Assembly (NCBI RefSeq): GCF_004405125.1
Contig: NZ_SORX01000004.1
Span: 248,001-312,000 of the forward strand
Reading direction: 5' to 3'
Length of the DNA: 64,000 nt
Source of the DNA: Jeotgalibacillus salarius
Lineage (GTDB): Bacteria; Bacillota; Bacilli; Bacillales; Jeotgalibacillaceae
Part shown: positions 16,304 through 26,317 of the stretch, piece after piece
How the letters are laid out: the number at the start of each line of letters is the position of its first letter
Numbering within the stretch: position 1 is the first letter of the stretch
Translations under genes and position numbers: made by a program
Notes under the pieces: generated by a model
Databases searched by the model: none
What the model was told of the DNA's origin: nothing
Seen by the model: the letters and a program-made list of their open reading frames with translations, nothing else

Positions 16304-19300
16304 ATGCAGCTTTATAAGAAGCATTTTTCGGTTTTTGTAGCTTTAATCATGGTACTGAGTCTGTTGACACCATTTTCATCCGTGTCAAAAGCGGCAGAAA
16401 GCTTTACAGAGACGTTTGATAATTGGACTCAAACAGGATCATCTTATCTAGATGGTTCGTTTGAAGGAAATAATGGCGTAACCTGGGATTATACGGGAGG
16501 ACGGGCATCAACTTCGATTGATGGAAAAGGAATGATGTTCCGTGATGCTGGGAGTGTTTTAACTTCATCTGAGATCGATGGAGGAATATCAACTCTTTCC
16601 TTAGATTTAAAATCAGACTTTACCACAAAAGGTGTCCGACAATTAGAAGTTTTTATTAACGGTGAGTTGATTGGTACAACACCGGAAGCACCACTAGAAG
16701 GAGAAAAGGTTAGTTTTTCTACAGAAGGTATTGATGTTGAGGGACCATTTACACTAGAACTTTTAAAAGTTGGTTCTGATAAACAGTTGACTGTCGACAA
16801 CATCACATGGACTTCCTACGAAGATCCGACAAAAGTATCTTCTGTACAGTCAAGCGTTCCTGCAGGCCAGGTGGCTGAAGGAACAGAAGTAGCATTTTCT
16901 ACTTCAACAGCTGATGCAGAGATCTTTGTTTCTCAAAATGGCGGTGAGTATGAAGCATACGCAGCTCCATTTACTTTAACTGAGGATACAACGTTTGATG
17001 TCTATGCTTCTGCAGATGGACTGGATGACAGTGATGTCAGAACGTATGAGTATTCAGTTGTGACAGAAGAAAGTATTGCAGACGTTAGAAATCAGGAAAC
17101 AGGTTCAATTGTGTCAACAACTGGTACAGTAAGTGCTGTATTTAACCAGGGTGGCGCAAACAACATTTACATGCAGAATGATGGTGTTGGAATTGTTGTA
17201 AGATCAGCTGCGGATGTAGTACCTGGGGATATCATTTCTGTATATGGTGAGCTTCAGGATTACAATGGGCTGGCACAAATCGCAGCTGAAGCTGGGGATG
17301 TAATTGTAACTGGTCAGGAAGAAGCTCCTGCACCTAAGCAAATCCCTGAAACAGGTCTTAGCGAGGAACTTGAAGGTACACTTGTATCTGTTTCGAATGT
17401 GAATATCGCTTCATTTGGCAGCGGTAATTATTACGGCACAGATGAAAATGGAAATGACATTTTGATTCGTCCTGCAACGAGCATGGACATTCAGACAGGC
17501 CGTACGTATGAAGTTGTAAATGGTGTTGTTGGAGAATATAACGGAACATATCAAATTGTTCCACGTTCAGTAGATGATATTATTTTTGATACAAATCAGG
17601 TACGCCCGGTGAAAGCTAATCCGGCCGGCGGATTTGTTGAAGAAGGCGGTACAGTTGAACTTTCATCTGAAACAGAGGACGCAGCAATCTACTACACAAC
17701 AGACGGCTCAGTGCCGACTGAGGACAGCACACTCTACGAGGGTGGTGTAACGATCACTGAAAACACTGACCTTAGAGCAGTTGCTGTAAAAGAAGGTATG
17801 ACAACAAGTGATGTTGCTGAATTCAGTTATGTGATTCAGACAGATGATATCGAGATTCACGATATTCAGGCTGCAGAGCATTTCTCACCTTATGAAGGGT
17901 TATCTGTACCTGATGTAGAGGGTGTTGTAACGTATGTAGTGAGTGGCAGCAGCTTCTATATGCAGTCATTGACAGCGGATGAAGATCCTCGTACATCAGA
18001 AGGGATACTCGTTTATCAGCCAAGCCATGGTCTGGCAAAAGGGGATCATGTAGAAGTAAGTGGAACAGTGCTTGAATACTACGTTGAAGGCTATGCAGAA
18101 AGAGCTGAAACAGATCTTCCTGTGACACAGATTGAATCAACAAATATTAACGAAATCGCTTCAGACCTCGAACTTCCGGAACCAATTGTGATTGGTGGAG
18201 AGAATGGTCTTGAAGTACCGACTGAAGTGATTGATAACGACAGCTTTGGTGTATTCGATCCAGAAGAAGACGGCATTGATTTTTACGAAAGTATTGAAGG
18301 TATGCTTGTGGAAGTTGCAGGCGGAACAGCGAGCGGACCTCAGAAGTACGGTGAAATCGCTGTGATTCCGAATAAAGGTGATGAAGTTTATACGCAGGCT
18401 GGCGGTGCAATTGTGAAGCCTGGTGACTTTAATCCTGAGCGCGTATTTATCGATGTAGATGATGAGAACTTTGTTGTGAAAACAGGGGACGAGTTATCAA
18501 CTTCAGCAATTGGCGTCATGAGTTATGGTTTTGGAAAATATAAAGTACTTGCTGGAAAAGGCCAAAAACCTGAATTTACAGATGGCGGACTAGAGTCTGA
18601 ATCAACAACAATTGAATATAAAGAAGATGAGCTGACAGTTGCTTCTTATAACATTGAGAACTTTTCAGCAAACGCTTCAAATACAAGTGATGAGAAAGCA
18701 CAGCGTATTGCTGATTCATTTGTAAATGATCTCGGTTCACCGGATATCATTGCACTGACAGAAGTTCAGGATACAAATGGTCCTACAGACGATGGTACAG
18801 TTTCAGGTGAGGGAAGCTATCAGCGCCTGATCAATGACATCGTCGCGCTTGGCGGTCCTGAATATGCTTATACAGAAGTAGCTCCAGAAGATAAGCAGGA
18901 CGGTGGACAGCCTGGTGGAAATATTCGGAACGGTTTCCTTTACAACCCTGAGCGAGTACAGATGACTGACGGAGAAGCTGGCGGAGCAAATGATGCAATT
19001 GACGTCGTGGACGGCGAACTGACGCTGAACCCTGGACGTATTGCACCTTCAGAATTCCCGAACACTCGTAAGCCGGTAGTAGCAGAGTTCGAATTTAACG
19101 GTGAAGAAGTGATTGTAGTAGGGACACACCTGAACTCTAAAGGTGGAGACCAGCCGTTATTTGGACAGAATCAGCCACCGTTCCTTGGCAGTGAAGCTGA
19201 GCGTGTGGAACTTGCAGGAATCATCAACAGCTTTGTACAGGACGTACAGGCACAGACACCTGATGCAAATATTATGGTTGTCGGTGACATGAACGATTTT

Positions 19301-20005
19301 GAATTCTCTGAGCCGCTTGAAGCATTAAAAGGTGAAGAGCTGACAAATCTGATTGATACAGTGGAAAAAGAAGAGCGTTATACGTACAACTACGAAGGAA
19401 ATGCACAGGTACTTGACCACATCCTTGTGAGCAATAATCTGGCAGACCGCACAGTGTTTGATATTGTTCATATCAACTCTGACTTTATGGAAGTACACGG
19501 ACGTGCATCTGACCATGATCCACTTTTGGCTCAGGTAAACCTTACGGGTGAGGCAGAAGAAGAGCCACAGCCTGAAGAAAAAGTGATCAACCTTGCAGAC
19601 TTCAAACAAAAGAAAGTAAATATCTTTGAAGACAATGTCCGCATTGTTGCAGAAGAAGGTACAAAAGTTGAGAAAGTCATGGTACGCGGTTCTAATGTAA
19701 GCTTTGAAGGTGAAGCATTAGCTGACATTGAAGTGACGCTTCATGCAAAAGAAGCTGGTGCTGAGTATGACTTTGAAGGCAATGAAGTTAAATCGGTGAT
19801 TGTTCAGCATAAAAATGTTGAAACGATCAACGGAGCAGAAAACATCCAGAAGCTTAAACTTCGCGGAACAGCGAAACATGCAGGCGTGGCATTGTATGAT
19901 GTAGATGGAAATGAAATTGAGATTGAAGATGAAAAGCCTGGTAAGGGCAAAGGCAAGGGTAAAGATAAAGGAAAAGGTAAACACAAAGGAAATAAAGCCG
20001 CATAA
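16304..20005 (+). CDS. ExeM/NucH-type secreted endonuclease
   Basis: 1233 residues. A signal peptide ends near SKAA (about 30). Residues 35-170 look like a beta-sandwich. Two OB-fold-like nuclease accessory domains follow (about 255-425 and 515-610), separated by a chitobiase C-terminal-like domain (about 430-505, YYTTDGSVPTEDS). The endonuclease/exonuclease/phosphatase domain spans about 776-1078, with YNIENFS, the catalytic GDMNDF near 993 and SDHDP near 1069. The C terminus is a Lys/Gly-rich tail (about 1210-1233), with no LPXTG anchor visible; the basic tail could hold DNA or wall polymer. The family digests extracellular DNA for phosphate or biofilm turnover. A CRE-like box lies upstream. 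Confidence 0.85.
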   Translation: MQLYKKHFSVFVALIMVLSLLTPFSSVSKAAESFTETFDNWTQTGSSYLDGSFEGNNGVTWDYTGGRASTSIDGKGMMFRDAGSVLTSSEIDGGISTLSLDLKSDFTTKGVRQLEVFINGELIGTTPEAPLEGEKVSFSTEGIDVEGPFTLELLKVGSDKQLTVDNITWTSYEDPTKVSSVQSSVPAGQVAEGTEVAFSTSTADAEIFVSQNGGEYEAYAAPFTLTEDTTFDVYASADGLDDSDVRTYEYSVVTEESIADVRNQETGSIVSTTGTVSAVFNQGGANNIYMQNDGVGIVVRSAADVVPGDIISVYGELQDYNGLAQIAAEAGDVIVTGQEEAPAPKQIPETGLSEELEGTLVSVSNVNIASFGSGNYYGTDENGNDILIRPATSMDIQTGRTYEVVNGVVGEYNGTYQIVPRSVDDIIFDTNQVRPVKANPAGGFVEEGGTVELSSETEDAAIYYTTDGSVPTEDSTLYEGGVTITENTDLRAVAVKEGMTTSDVAEFSYVIQTDDIEIHDIQAAEHFSPYEGLSVPDVEGVVTYVVSGSSFYMQSLTADEDPRTSEGILVYQPSHGLAKGDHVEVSGTVLEYYVEGYAERAETDLPVTQIESTNINEIASDLELPEPIVIGGENGLEVPTEVIDNDSFGVFDPEEDGIDFYESIEGMLVEVAGGTASGPQKYGEIAVIPNKGDEVYTQAGGAIVKPGDFNPERVFIDVDDENFVVKTGDELSTSAIGVMSYGFGKYKVLAGKGQKPEFTDGGLESESTTIEYKEDELTVASYNIENFSANASNTSDEKAQRIADSFVNDLGSPDIIALTEVQDTNGPTDDGTVSGEGSYQRLINDIVALGGPEYAYTEVAPEDKQDGGQPGGNIRNGFLYNPERVQMTDGEAGGANDAIDVVDGELTLNPGRIAPSEFPNTRKPVVAEFEFNGEEVIVVGTHLNSKGGDQPLFGQNQPPFLGSEAERVELAGIINSFVQDVQAQTPDANIMVVGDMNDFEFSEPLEALKGEELTNLIDTVEKEERYTYNYEGNAQVLDHILVSNNLADRTVFDIVHINSDFMEVHGRASDHDPLLAQVNLTGEAEEEPQPEEKVINLADFKQKKVNIFEDNVRIVAEEGTKVEKVMVRGSNVSFEGEALADIEVTLHAKEAGAEYDFEGNEVKSVIVQHKNVETINGAENIQKLKLRGTAKHAGVALYDVDGNEIEIEDEKPGKGKGKGKDKGKGKHKGNKAA

Positions 20006-20010
20006 TAACC

Positions 20011-20052
20011 AAAAGCCTTGAGACCGTTTTATACGGTTTCAAGGCTTTTTTG
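20011..20052. terminator. Strong convergent terminator
   Basis: Sixteen-base arms around AAAAGCCTTGAGACCG with one G-U pair and a seven-base loop, then TTTTTTG. The loop region overlaps the stop codon of the convergent oxidoreductase gene. Confidence 0.85.
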
Positions 20053-21039
20053 TTTGTGAATTTCCCGGGCAATAAGTTCATAAGACCTCTTCTTATCCTC
20101 ATGGGAATAGATATTCGTAATCAGCAAAAAGTCGTCGGTCTGATAACGTTCACTCAGCTCTTCCAGTGAAGCTTTTACTATTTCTGGCGTTCCGACAATC
20201 ATTCTTCTGCGGTTATGACGGATTTTCTCAACGTCAGCGGAAGAAAGGTCACTTTTTTTCAATTGATCAGGAGAATGAACCTGAGAATCACCTTTTTCGA
20301 TACCGAGCAGCCACATGTCCTGCGTAAGCGCAAGATGTTCCGCTTCTTTCTGTGTTTCAGCACAAACCACAAATACACTTACATTTACAGTTGGACTAGA
20401 AAACTGTCCGGGTTTAAAGTGTTCTCGGTATATGCGGAGTGTTTCCTCCCACTTATCCGGATTAATAAAATGACCAAATGTCAGTCCCATCCCGCGCTCA
20501 GCCGCAAGTTTTGCACTCCGGGGAGAGAGGCCTAGCACCCAGACAGGAGGGGCACTGCCGGTTCTCGGTGTAACCTTCACCATTCTATATTCATGCTGCT
20601 TGGGGAGCTCGTTGTGCATAAATCCGTAAAGCTCATCAAGATGTCTTGGAAAAGCACCCATCATACTTTCGCGGCTATCGGTTAATGCAGCACGTGTCCG
20701 CTCGGTGCCCCCTGGGGATCTGCCCACGCCAAGGTCAACACGCCCCGGAAATAGAGCTTCCATCGTCTTAAAAGTTTCAGCAACCTTCAAAGGACTATAC
20801 TGAGGCAGTAATACACCTCCTGAACCCACCTTAATTGATTCAGTGGCTGAGGCAATCCGGGTCATCAGAATTTCAGGGGCTGCGCTTAACAGTCCATTCG
20901 TATTATGATGTTCGGCCAGCCAGTAGCGTTTATATCCAAGCTGTTCAGCAAATTTTGCAAGTTCAACCGTGTCATTCAGGACATCAGAGGGTTCTGTCCC
21001 CTGAGGCATTGGAACCTGATCTAAGATACCAATTTTCAT
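20029..21039 (-). CDS. LLM-class flavin-dependent oxidoreductase
   Basis: 336 residues from ATG 21039, eight bases after GAGGAGG; longer readings from an upstream TTG would swallow the ribosome site. It has luciferase-like monooxygenase family features: an N-terminal ILDQVPMPQG strand, YWLAEHHN (about 38-45), VGSGGVLLPQYSPLKVAE and DLGVGRSPGG. These mark the flavin-binding TIM barrel of the group often annotated as a bacterial luciferase-like MsnO8 protein. It probably uses FMNH2 or F420-like cofactors on an unknown small molecule. Monocistronic. Confidence 0.85.
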   Translation of the reverse strand: MKIGILDQVPMPQGTEPSDVLNDTVELAKFAEQLGYKRYWLAEHHNTNGLLSAAPEILMTRIASATESIKVGSGGVLLPQYSPLKVAETFKTMEALFPGRVDLGVGRSPGGTERTRAALTDSRESMMGAFPRHLDELYGFMHNELPKQHEYRMVKVTPRTGSAPPVWVLGLSPRSAKLAAERGMGLTFGHFINPDKWEETLRIYREHFKPGQFSSPTVNVSVFVVCAETQKEAEHLALTQDMWLLGIEKGDSQVHSPDQLKKSDLSSADVEKIRHNRRRMIVGTPEIVKASLEELSERYQTDDFLLITNIYSHEDKKRSYELIAREIHKQKSLETV

Positions 21040-21116
21040 GACTGAGTCCTCCTCATCATTCAATGACTCAATTATGACATGATCCTCTTGTGATCTGCAT
21101 TAGGTTTGCTCAGTTG

Positions 21117-22235
21117 CTATAGCTGCAGCTGAATCAGCTTGGCGATTTCTGCAGCTCTTTTAGTGGTAAGCGTTCTTGCATGCGTCAGCGCATACTCAAG
21201 CGTGCACGGACTATGAGTGATTGAAAAGCTTGCAGCAAATAGACTAATCAGCTCTTCAGCTTCATGATCCAGGCTGCCGGATATCAAGATAACAGGTTTT
21301 TGGTAGGCATCTGCAAGTTCAGCTACATAATGAGCGACTTTCCCGTACATTGTCTGTTCATCACTTTTCCCTTCCCCCGTCAGAATAAGATCAGCTTCCC
21401 GCACTGCATCTTGAAGTCCTATCTCCTCTCCAATCAGTTTTGCTCCCTGTGCGAACTGACCGCCGGCAGCAAGCAGCGCAAACCCCATTCCGCCTGCAGC
21501 GCCTGCACTAGGTGCGTCGATCAGTTCTGCAGCAGTGAGCGCTGCAAACTGAGCAATCCATTGATCATATACAGCAATATCTTCTGAACGTACGCCTTTT
21601 TGTGGACCGAAAATCGCTGTAGCGCCTTCTTCTCCGGTTAAAGGATTATTGACATCAGAAGCGATCATCAGTTTGACTTCGTGTAATCTTGGATCGAGTG
21701 TAGTAAGGTCAACACGCTGAATAAAAGGGAGCCGTCCCAGCGTAACACCACCTTCAAACTCCTCAGTATAGGTATATCTTGCACCCAGCGCTTCAAGCAG
21801 GCCTGCTCCACCATCATTCACAGCGCTTCCGCCAAGGCCGATCAGCACCTTCTTACAGCCCTGATCCAATGCATAACGAATCATCTGGCCAACCCCATAT
21901 GAAGTGGATTGAATTGGGATCAGTTCCTCCGGCGTGAAATCCGTCAGCCCTACAGCGTGCGCTGATTCAATATAAGCAGTCTCTCCATCTATACAGATCT
22001 TAGCTTTTTTATCATTTCCATAAGTATTTCTTACTGACACTTCCAGAGGGGAGGTGCCCTTTTTGAATAAAAACGATTCGAGCATGCCTTCCCCGCCATC
22101 TGCCATAGGTATCAATGTGTATTCAGCTTCAGGGAACACGTGTAGAAAGCCTGTTTTCATTGCCTGTGCTGCCTCTGCAGCACTCAGGCTGCCCTTGAAT
22201 GAATCAGGTGCTATAACGATCTTCAATGTCATCAT
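21117..22235 (-). CDS. Glycerate kinase (GlxK/GarK family)
   Basis: About 370 residues. It begins KIVIAPDSFKGSLSA, the hallmark of the type-I glycerate kinases, with MADGGEGM near 47-54, GLGGSAVNDGGAG near 130 and LTGEGKSDEQT near 285. It phosphorylates D-glycerate, feeding serine or glyoxylate carbon into glycolysis. Start choice is uncertain. ATG at 22235 or 22232 sits 0-3 bases from AGGAG, whereas TTG at 22226 is nine bases away and gives the usual KIVIAPDS start, so TTG may be real. Monocistronic. Confidence 0.87.
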   Translation of the reverse strand: MMTLKIVIAPDSFKGSLSAAEAAQAMKTGFLHVFPEAEYTLIPMADGGEGMLESFLFKKGTSPLEVSVRNTYGNDKKAKICIDGETAYIESAHAVGLTDFTPEELIPIQSTSYGVGQMIRYALDQGCKKVLIGLGGSAVNDGGAGLLEALGARYTYTEEFEGGVTLGRLPFIQRVDLTTLDPRLHEVKLMIASDVNNPLTGEEGATAIFGPQKGVRSEDIAVYDQWIAQFAALTAAELIDAPSAGAAGGMGFALLAAGGQFAQGAKLIGEEIGLQDAVREADLILTGEGKSDEQTMYGKVAHYVAELADAYQKPVILISGSLDHEAEELISLFAASFSITHSPCTLEYALTHARTLTTKRAAEIAKLIQLQL

Positions 22236-22359
22236 CTCCTATTAAATACTGTTTGCTTCATTGTAGCAGTTGTCTGAAGTGTATTTAAAAGAAATTTCTG
22301 ATTATGATCAATTTACCCTTGATAAGTTTAGAGATTTATGATTTGTTTTTGATATTCCC

Positions 22360-22389
22360 TTGCAATTTAGGGTCAATCCATCGTACAAT
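22360..22389 (+). promoter_or_regulatory. Candidate SigA promoter of rlmN
   Basis: TTGCAA (22360-22365), 18-bp spacer, TACAAT (22384-22389), about 30 bp before the start codon. Confidence 0.5.
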
Positions 22390-22421
22390 GAAGAATGAAT
22401 GTAATTTTCGAAATGAGGGTT

Positions 22422-23486
22422 ATGATGAAAACTTCCATTTATGGATTAACGTTGGAGCAACTTGTTGCCTGGCTTATGGAACATGGTCAAAAGAAATTTC
22501 GTGCAGAACAGATTTGGGACTGGCTTTATCGTAAGAGAGTCACAACTTTTGAAGATATGAAAAATGTCAGTAAAGAATGCCGTGAATTACTTGAAGAAAA
22601 CTTTGTCATTGAGACGCTGGATCTTCAGATTCGTCAGGATTCACAGGACGGCACTGTGAAATTTTTATTTAAGCTGCATGATGGAAATCTGATTGAAACA
22701 GTACTGATGAGACAGAAATACGGTCAATCAGTATGTGTGACAACACAGGTAGGGTGTAATATCGGCTGTACATTCTGTGCCAGCGGTCTCTTGAAGAAGA
22801 GCCGTGATCTGAGCAGCGGAGAAGTGGTTGAGCAGATCATGCGCGTCCAGAAGTATATGGATGAAAAAGATGAGGGAGACCGGGTCAGCCATATCGTTGT
22901 TATGGGAATCGGAGAGCCATTCGATAATTATGACAACCTGATGAGCTTTATTCGAGTTGTGAACTCAGCTAAAGGTCTTGGGATCGGCGCGCGTCATATT
23001 ACCGTTTCAACAAGCGGACTTGCTAATCGCATTTATGACTTCGCGGATGAAGACCTGCAGGTAAATCTTGCGCTATCTCTACACGCACCAAATGATGAGC
23101 TGCGTACGCGCATCATGAAGATTAACCGTGCATACCCAATCGAACCGCTGATGAAAGCGATCGATTATTATCTTGAAAAAACAAATCGTCGTATCACATT
23201 CGAGTATATTCTACTTGATGATGTGAATGATCACGTTGAAGAAGCGCAACAGCTTGCGAAAATGCTTTACAACAAGCGTCATTTGGCATATGTAAACCTG
23301 ATTCCTTACAATCCGGTTGATGAGCATATTCAATATGAACGAAGCAAGCAGGATAACATTATGAAGTTTTACGATACGCTGAAAAAAGGTGGCATCAACT
23401 GTGTTGTACGTCAGGAACACGGTACAGATATTGATGCAGCATGCGGACAGCTGCGTAGTAAACAGATCAAAAAGTCAGTCGTATAA
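22422..23486 (+). CDS. rlmN: 23S rRNA (adenine-2503-C2)-methyltransferase RlmN
   Basis: 354 residues from ATG 22422 (preceded by GAGGG); an upstream ATG at 22395 has no ribosome site. This is a radical-SAM enzyme with the CNIGCTFC cluster (CxxxCxxC), [21 protein letters not shown], and the C-terminal DIDAACGQL whose Cys carries the methyl-transfer intermediate. It methylates A2503 in the ribosomal peptidyl-transferase centre (and, in E. coli, tRNA). The sequence resembles the Listeria-type RlmN more than B. subtilis YloN. It is monocistronic here rather than in a rsmB-rlmN-prpC cluster, so a second copy elsewhere is possible. Confidence 0.92.
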   Translation: MMKTSIYGLTLEQLVAWLMEHGQKKFRAEQIWDWLYRKRVTTFEDMKNVSKECRELLEENFVIETLDLQIRQDSQDGTVKFLFKLHDGNLIETVLMRQKYGQSVCVTTQVGCNIGCTFCASGLLKKSRDLSSGEVVEQIMRVQKYMDEKDEGDRVSHIVVMGIGEPFDNYDNLMSFIRVVNSAKGLGIGARHITVSTSGLANRIYDFADEDLQVNLALSLHAPNDELRTRIMKINRAYPIEPLMKAIDYYLEKTNRRITFEYILLDDVNDHVEEAQQLAKMLYNKRHLAYVNLIPYNPVDEHIQYERSKQDNIMKFYDTLKKGGINCVVRQEHGTDIDAACGQLRSKQIKKSVV

Positions 23487-23491
23487 TCGTA

Positions 23492-23520
23492 AGTCCGGGA
23501 AATCGTTCCCGGGCTTTTTT
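23492..23520 (+). terminator. Rho-independent terminator of rlmN
   Basis: Stem AGTCCGGGAA / TTCCCGGGCT followed by TTTTTT. Confidence 0.8.
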
Positions 23521-23548
23521 GTGATTAAAATACTCTTTTTCATTTCTA

Positions 23549-23578
23549 TTGAAATATAGCGCTTCCATGTATTATAAT
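23549..23578 (+). promoter_or_regulatory. Candidate SigA promoter of the membrane GGDEF gene
   Basis: TTGAAA (23549-23554), 18-bp spacer, TATAAT (23573-23578), 38 bp upstream of the start codon. Confidence 0.6.
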
Positions 23579-23615
23579 TAAATTGTGACAATTGGCCTAT
23601 TAGGAGGGAACGGGT

Positions 23616-25109
23616 ATGGAGGCATTATTATTGTCGGCGTCCTATATTTTTGTGGCTTTTATAGCTAATACGTTACGTTTTTACGTAAACGGATACATAA
23701 ACAGATTAATATTTGTGATGTCGACAGTGCTTCTCGTTCTTTTTGAACAATGGTTTGCTGCAACGTCACACACATCCTGGCTGCTGCTATTTGTCATTGC
23801 TGCCTCAGTAGTCAGCTTTCATTTTAGCGGGGGCATGATTGCAGCCGCATTAGCATCTCTTTATTTATGGGGAATGACGGGAATGTTGGAATTGAGTATT
23901 TATGCTGCGTATTTTCTGTTTGCAGGAAGCATTTATGCTGTTAGGTATTATGTTAGAAAAATTCGTCAGCAGCGTGACCACTGGCTTGAAATACTGACAA
24001 TTAACTCAAAGCAGCTCAACGTAACAAAAGATGTCAGTCAAGCAATGCAGCAGACTTTTAATACGAAAAGACTCCTTGAGACCATTCTCACTTCGATGAC
24101 AGCCGGTCATGGGCTAGGTTATAACCGGGCAATGATTTTTTTACTGGAAGAAGATAGAACTAAGCTAAAAGGAATTATGGCAACAGGCCCAGTGAGAGCA
24201 GAAGAAGGTTTTGAGATATGGGAGAATATTACTGTGAATCGCTATGGTTTAGCTGATTTGATAAATAAAAAAGAAGAAGAAAAATCGGATCAACAATTAA
24301 ATGAAATTGTTCAGAACATGGAAATCCCTCTGGAACAGCAAAGCTTCCTCAAAAATGTGATGGAGTCAGGCAGTCCAATTCTGGTGAAAAAAATAAACGA
24401 AGACGATGAACTGATGAAACATTTTCACAGTACATTAAATCTGAAGGAATTCGCAGTAATCCCTATGCTCCATCAGGGAGTGAAATCGGGTGTTGTGATG
24501 ATAGATAATGTTGTCAATCAAAAGCCGCTCAGCATGCATGACGTAGATATTATTACACCTCTTGCAACTCAGGCGGCAATTGCGCTTCAGCAGGCCAGTC
24601 AATACGAAACAATTGAACGTATGGCTTTGAAGGACGGTCTGACAAACCTGTATAATCAGCGCGCATTCCAGCAGTCATTATCTGAAGAGTTTTGTAAACG
24701 GGCTTTTTCCATCATTCTTTTAGATATTGATTTCTTCAAAAATTATAATGACACCAATGGTCATATGCTTGGAAATGAAGTGCTGGTCCAGCTTGCAGCA
24801 GTTATTACAAACAGTTTGCGTGGCGACGACCTGGCTTACCGGTTTGGAGGTGAGGAATTTGTGATTTTACTGCCAAATACTGAAAAAGACAAAGCGTTAA
24901 TGGTTGCTGAAAGAATACGCAGAAGAGTAGAAGAAACAGAATTTCCAAAAGGTGAACTTCAGCCGGGAGGGAAACTGACCATCAGTTTGGGTGTGTCAGA
25001 GTCGGATGGCTCACTCGATCCTTTTGATGCAGTGGAATATGCAGATCAGGCGCTTTATGAAGCAAAAGAAAACGGAAAAAACTGTGTAGCAGTGAAGCAG
25101 GGAGCGTAG
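23616..25109 (+). CDS. Membrane GAF-GGDEF diguanylate cyclase
   Basis: 497 residues. The N terminus (1-115) has about four or five membrane segments. A GAF sensor domain spans about 145-320 and a GGDEF domain about 325-490, with an intact GGEEF A-site in AYRFGGEEF. Unlike the cyclase at 3283, its I-site is intact (RGDD at the RxxD position), so it should be product-inhibited. It is the likely source of c-di-GMP for the riboswitch and the glycosyltransferase locus elsewhere in the window, though that link is inference. AGGAGGG precedes the ATG. It is followed after four bases by a small membrane protein. Confidence 0.88.
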   Translation: MEALLLSASYIFVAFIANTLRFYVNGYINRLIFVMSTVLLVLFEQWFAATSHTSWLLLFVIAASVVSFHFSGGMIAAALASLYLWGMTGMLELSIYAAYFLFAGSIYAVRYYVRKIRQQRDHWLEILTINSKQLNVTKDVSQAMQQTFNTKRLLETILTSMTAGHGLGYNRAMIFLLEEDRTKLKGIMATGPVRAEEGFEIWENITVNRYGLADLINKKEEEKSDQQLNEIVQNMEIPLEQQSFLKNVMESGSPILVKKINEDDELMKHFHSTLNLKEFAVIPMLHQGVKSGVVMIDNVVNQKPLSMHDVDIITPLATQAAIALQQASQYETIERMALKDGLTNLYNQRAFQQSLSEEFCKRAFSIILLDIDFFKNYNDTNGHMLGNEVLVQLAAVITNSLRGDDLAYRFGGEEFVILLPNTEKDKALMVAERIRRRVEETEFPKGELQPGGKLTISLGVSESDGSLDPFDAVEYADQALYEAKENGKNCVAVKQGA

Positions 25110-25113
25110 AAAA

Positions 25114-25614
25114 ATGGGATATGCATTGTTATTAATCAATATTATTGTTTTTACAACTACGTTCCTAATGACTACACGCCCACTCTATCTGCGCTCTTTA
25201 AAAGTAAAAGCTTTAAAAATAGCAAAACAACAGGGATTATCCCTTGAAGATCTCGTATATTCTTATGAACAAATGGTTTTCTTCACTGCACTTCCAAGCC
25301 ATTTGCCACAGTTGAGAAGGGCGGAAGAGAAGGATATTTCTCTTAAGCTTGAATACCACTCCATGTTTTTCCCGCGTCTGAAAGGGGTTAAGGTAATCGT
25401 GATAAAAGGGAGCAACCCGTTTGATTTAGCGTACCTGCCAATAAAAGACTTCAGGCTTCCGGTATTGGACCGCCTTTCTTCAGAATCTAACCTCACAGAA
25501 AAGGAATACATGACAATCAGTTCTTACATCGCAAGTCATCCCCGAACTCTTCATGAAATAAAAGATGAGGTATTCAGGAAAATGCAGTTTGAAGAGACAA
25601 AGCTGGCAGAGTAG
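25114..25614 (+). CDS. Small membrane-anchored protein of unknown function
   Basis: 166 residues. One N-terminal hydrophobic segment (about 2-20) is followed by a basic, soluble region of mixed helices and strands. I do not recognise a family. It starts four bases after the GGDEF gene stop and uses a GGAG ribosome site within that stop region, so the two are co-expressed. It could be a partner of the cyclase (inference from position only). Confidence 0.65.
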   Translation: MGYALLLINIIVFTTTFLMTTRPLYLRSLKVKALKIAKQQGLSLEDLVYSYEQMVFFTALPSHLPQLRRAEEKDISLKLEYHSMFFPRLKGVKVIVIKGSNPFDLAYLPIKDFRLPVLDRLSSESNLTEKEYMTISSYIASHPRTLHEIKDEVFRKMQFEETKLAE

Positions 25615-25691
25615 AAGGTAAATATAATGCATGCTGTGCGGAAAACAACAGCCAACTTTAATAGAACTAAAGTAAAAGAAAGAGGCAGACT

Positions 25692-26291
25692 ATGCTGAAT
25701 GATCACAACCTATCCATCAAAACGTCAAGTCTGCTCGAAACAGTCAGTTCATCGATTCATCATAATCGTTATGAAGCGACACCCTACGAAGGACTTGAAG
25801 CATTAAGTGAAGCTTACTCTTTAAAAGGTCGAATGGGTCTGGTTGATTACGGGTGTGGAAAAGGACGGGTCTCATTTTATTTTCATCACCTTTTTGGACT
25901 GAATGTTACAGGGGTTGAGATGAACCCCAGACTTTATCAGGCTGCAATGGAAAATCAGGCTGCTTATCTGGCAAAAAGGAAGCTGAAAAAAGGAAGTATT
26001 CAGTTTGAGCATGCCTACGCGGAAAAATATGAAGTACAGGCTGATCAGGACGTTTTTTATTTCTTTAATCCGTTTTCTGTTCAGCTTTTTACAGCTGTCA
26101 TCAACCTGATTTCAGTGTCATTAGAAAAATATCCAAGAAACGCAACAATTATTTTGTACTATCCGACTGTGGAGTATATTCATCAGTTAGAAGAAAACAC
26201 AGGTTTTGAGCTTGTGGAACAAGTTCCGGTGCCGGGTCTTGTTGAGAATAATCACAATGAGCGGTTTTTGATTTTTGAATATAGCGTATGA
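25692..26291 (+). CDS. Class I SAM-dependent methyltransferase
   Basis: 199 residues. SAM-binding motif I reads VDYGCGKGRV (about 53-62), followed by the acidic end of strand 2 in VTGVEMNP. The motif near FYFFNPF (about 120-126) occupies the motif IV position. The substrate is unknown. No membrane segments. It lies 77 bp after the preceding small gene, so it could be in the same transcript, and ends at a strong terminator. Confidence 0.78.
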   Translation: MLNDHNLSIKTSSLLETVSSSIHHNRYEATPYEGLEALSEAYSLKGRMGLVDYGCGKGRVSFYFHHLFGLNVTGVEMNPRLYQAAMENQAAYLAKRKLKKGSIQFEHAYAEKYEVQADQDVFYFFNPFSVQLFTAVINLISVSLEKYPRNATIILYYPTVEYIHQLEENTGFELVEQVPVPGLVENNHNERFLIFEYSV

Positions 26292-26317
26292 AAAAAGCAG
26301 GCGGCAGCCTGCTTTTT
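26292..26317. terminator. Perfect 11-bp bidirectional terminator
   Basis: AAAAAGCAGGC, GGCA loop, GCCTGCTTTTT, between convergent methyltransferase and SDR genes. It overlaps the last codons of the SDR gene. Confidence 0.85.

Noticed and set aside
19718-19986. Frames opposite the ExeM/NucH coding region
   Set aside because: They are shadow frames produced by the Lys/Gly-rich and acidic coding sequence, without ribosome sites.
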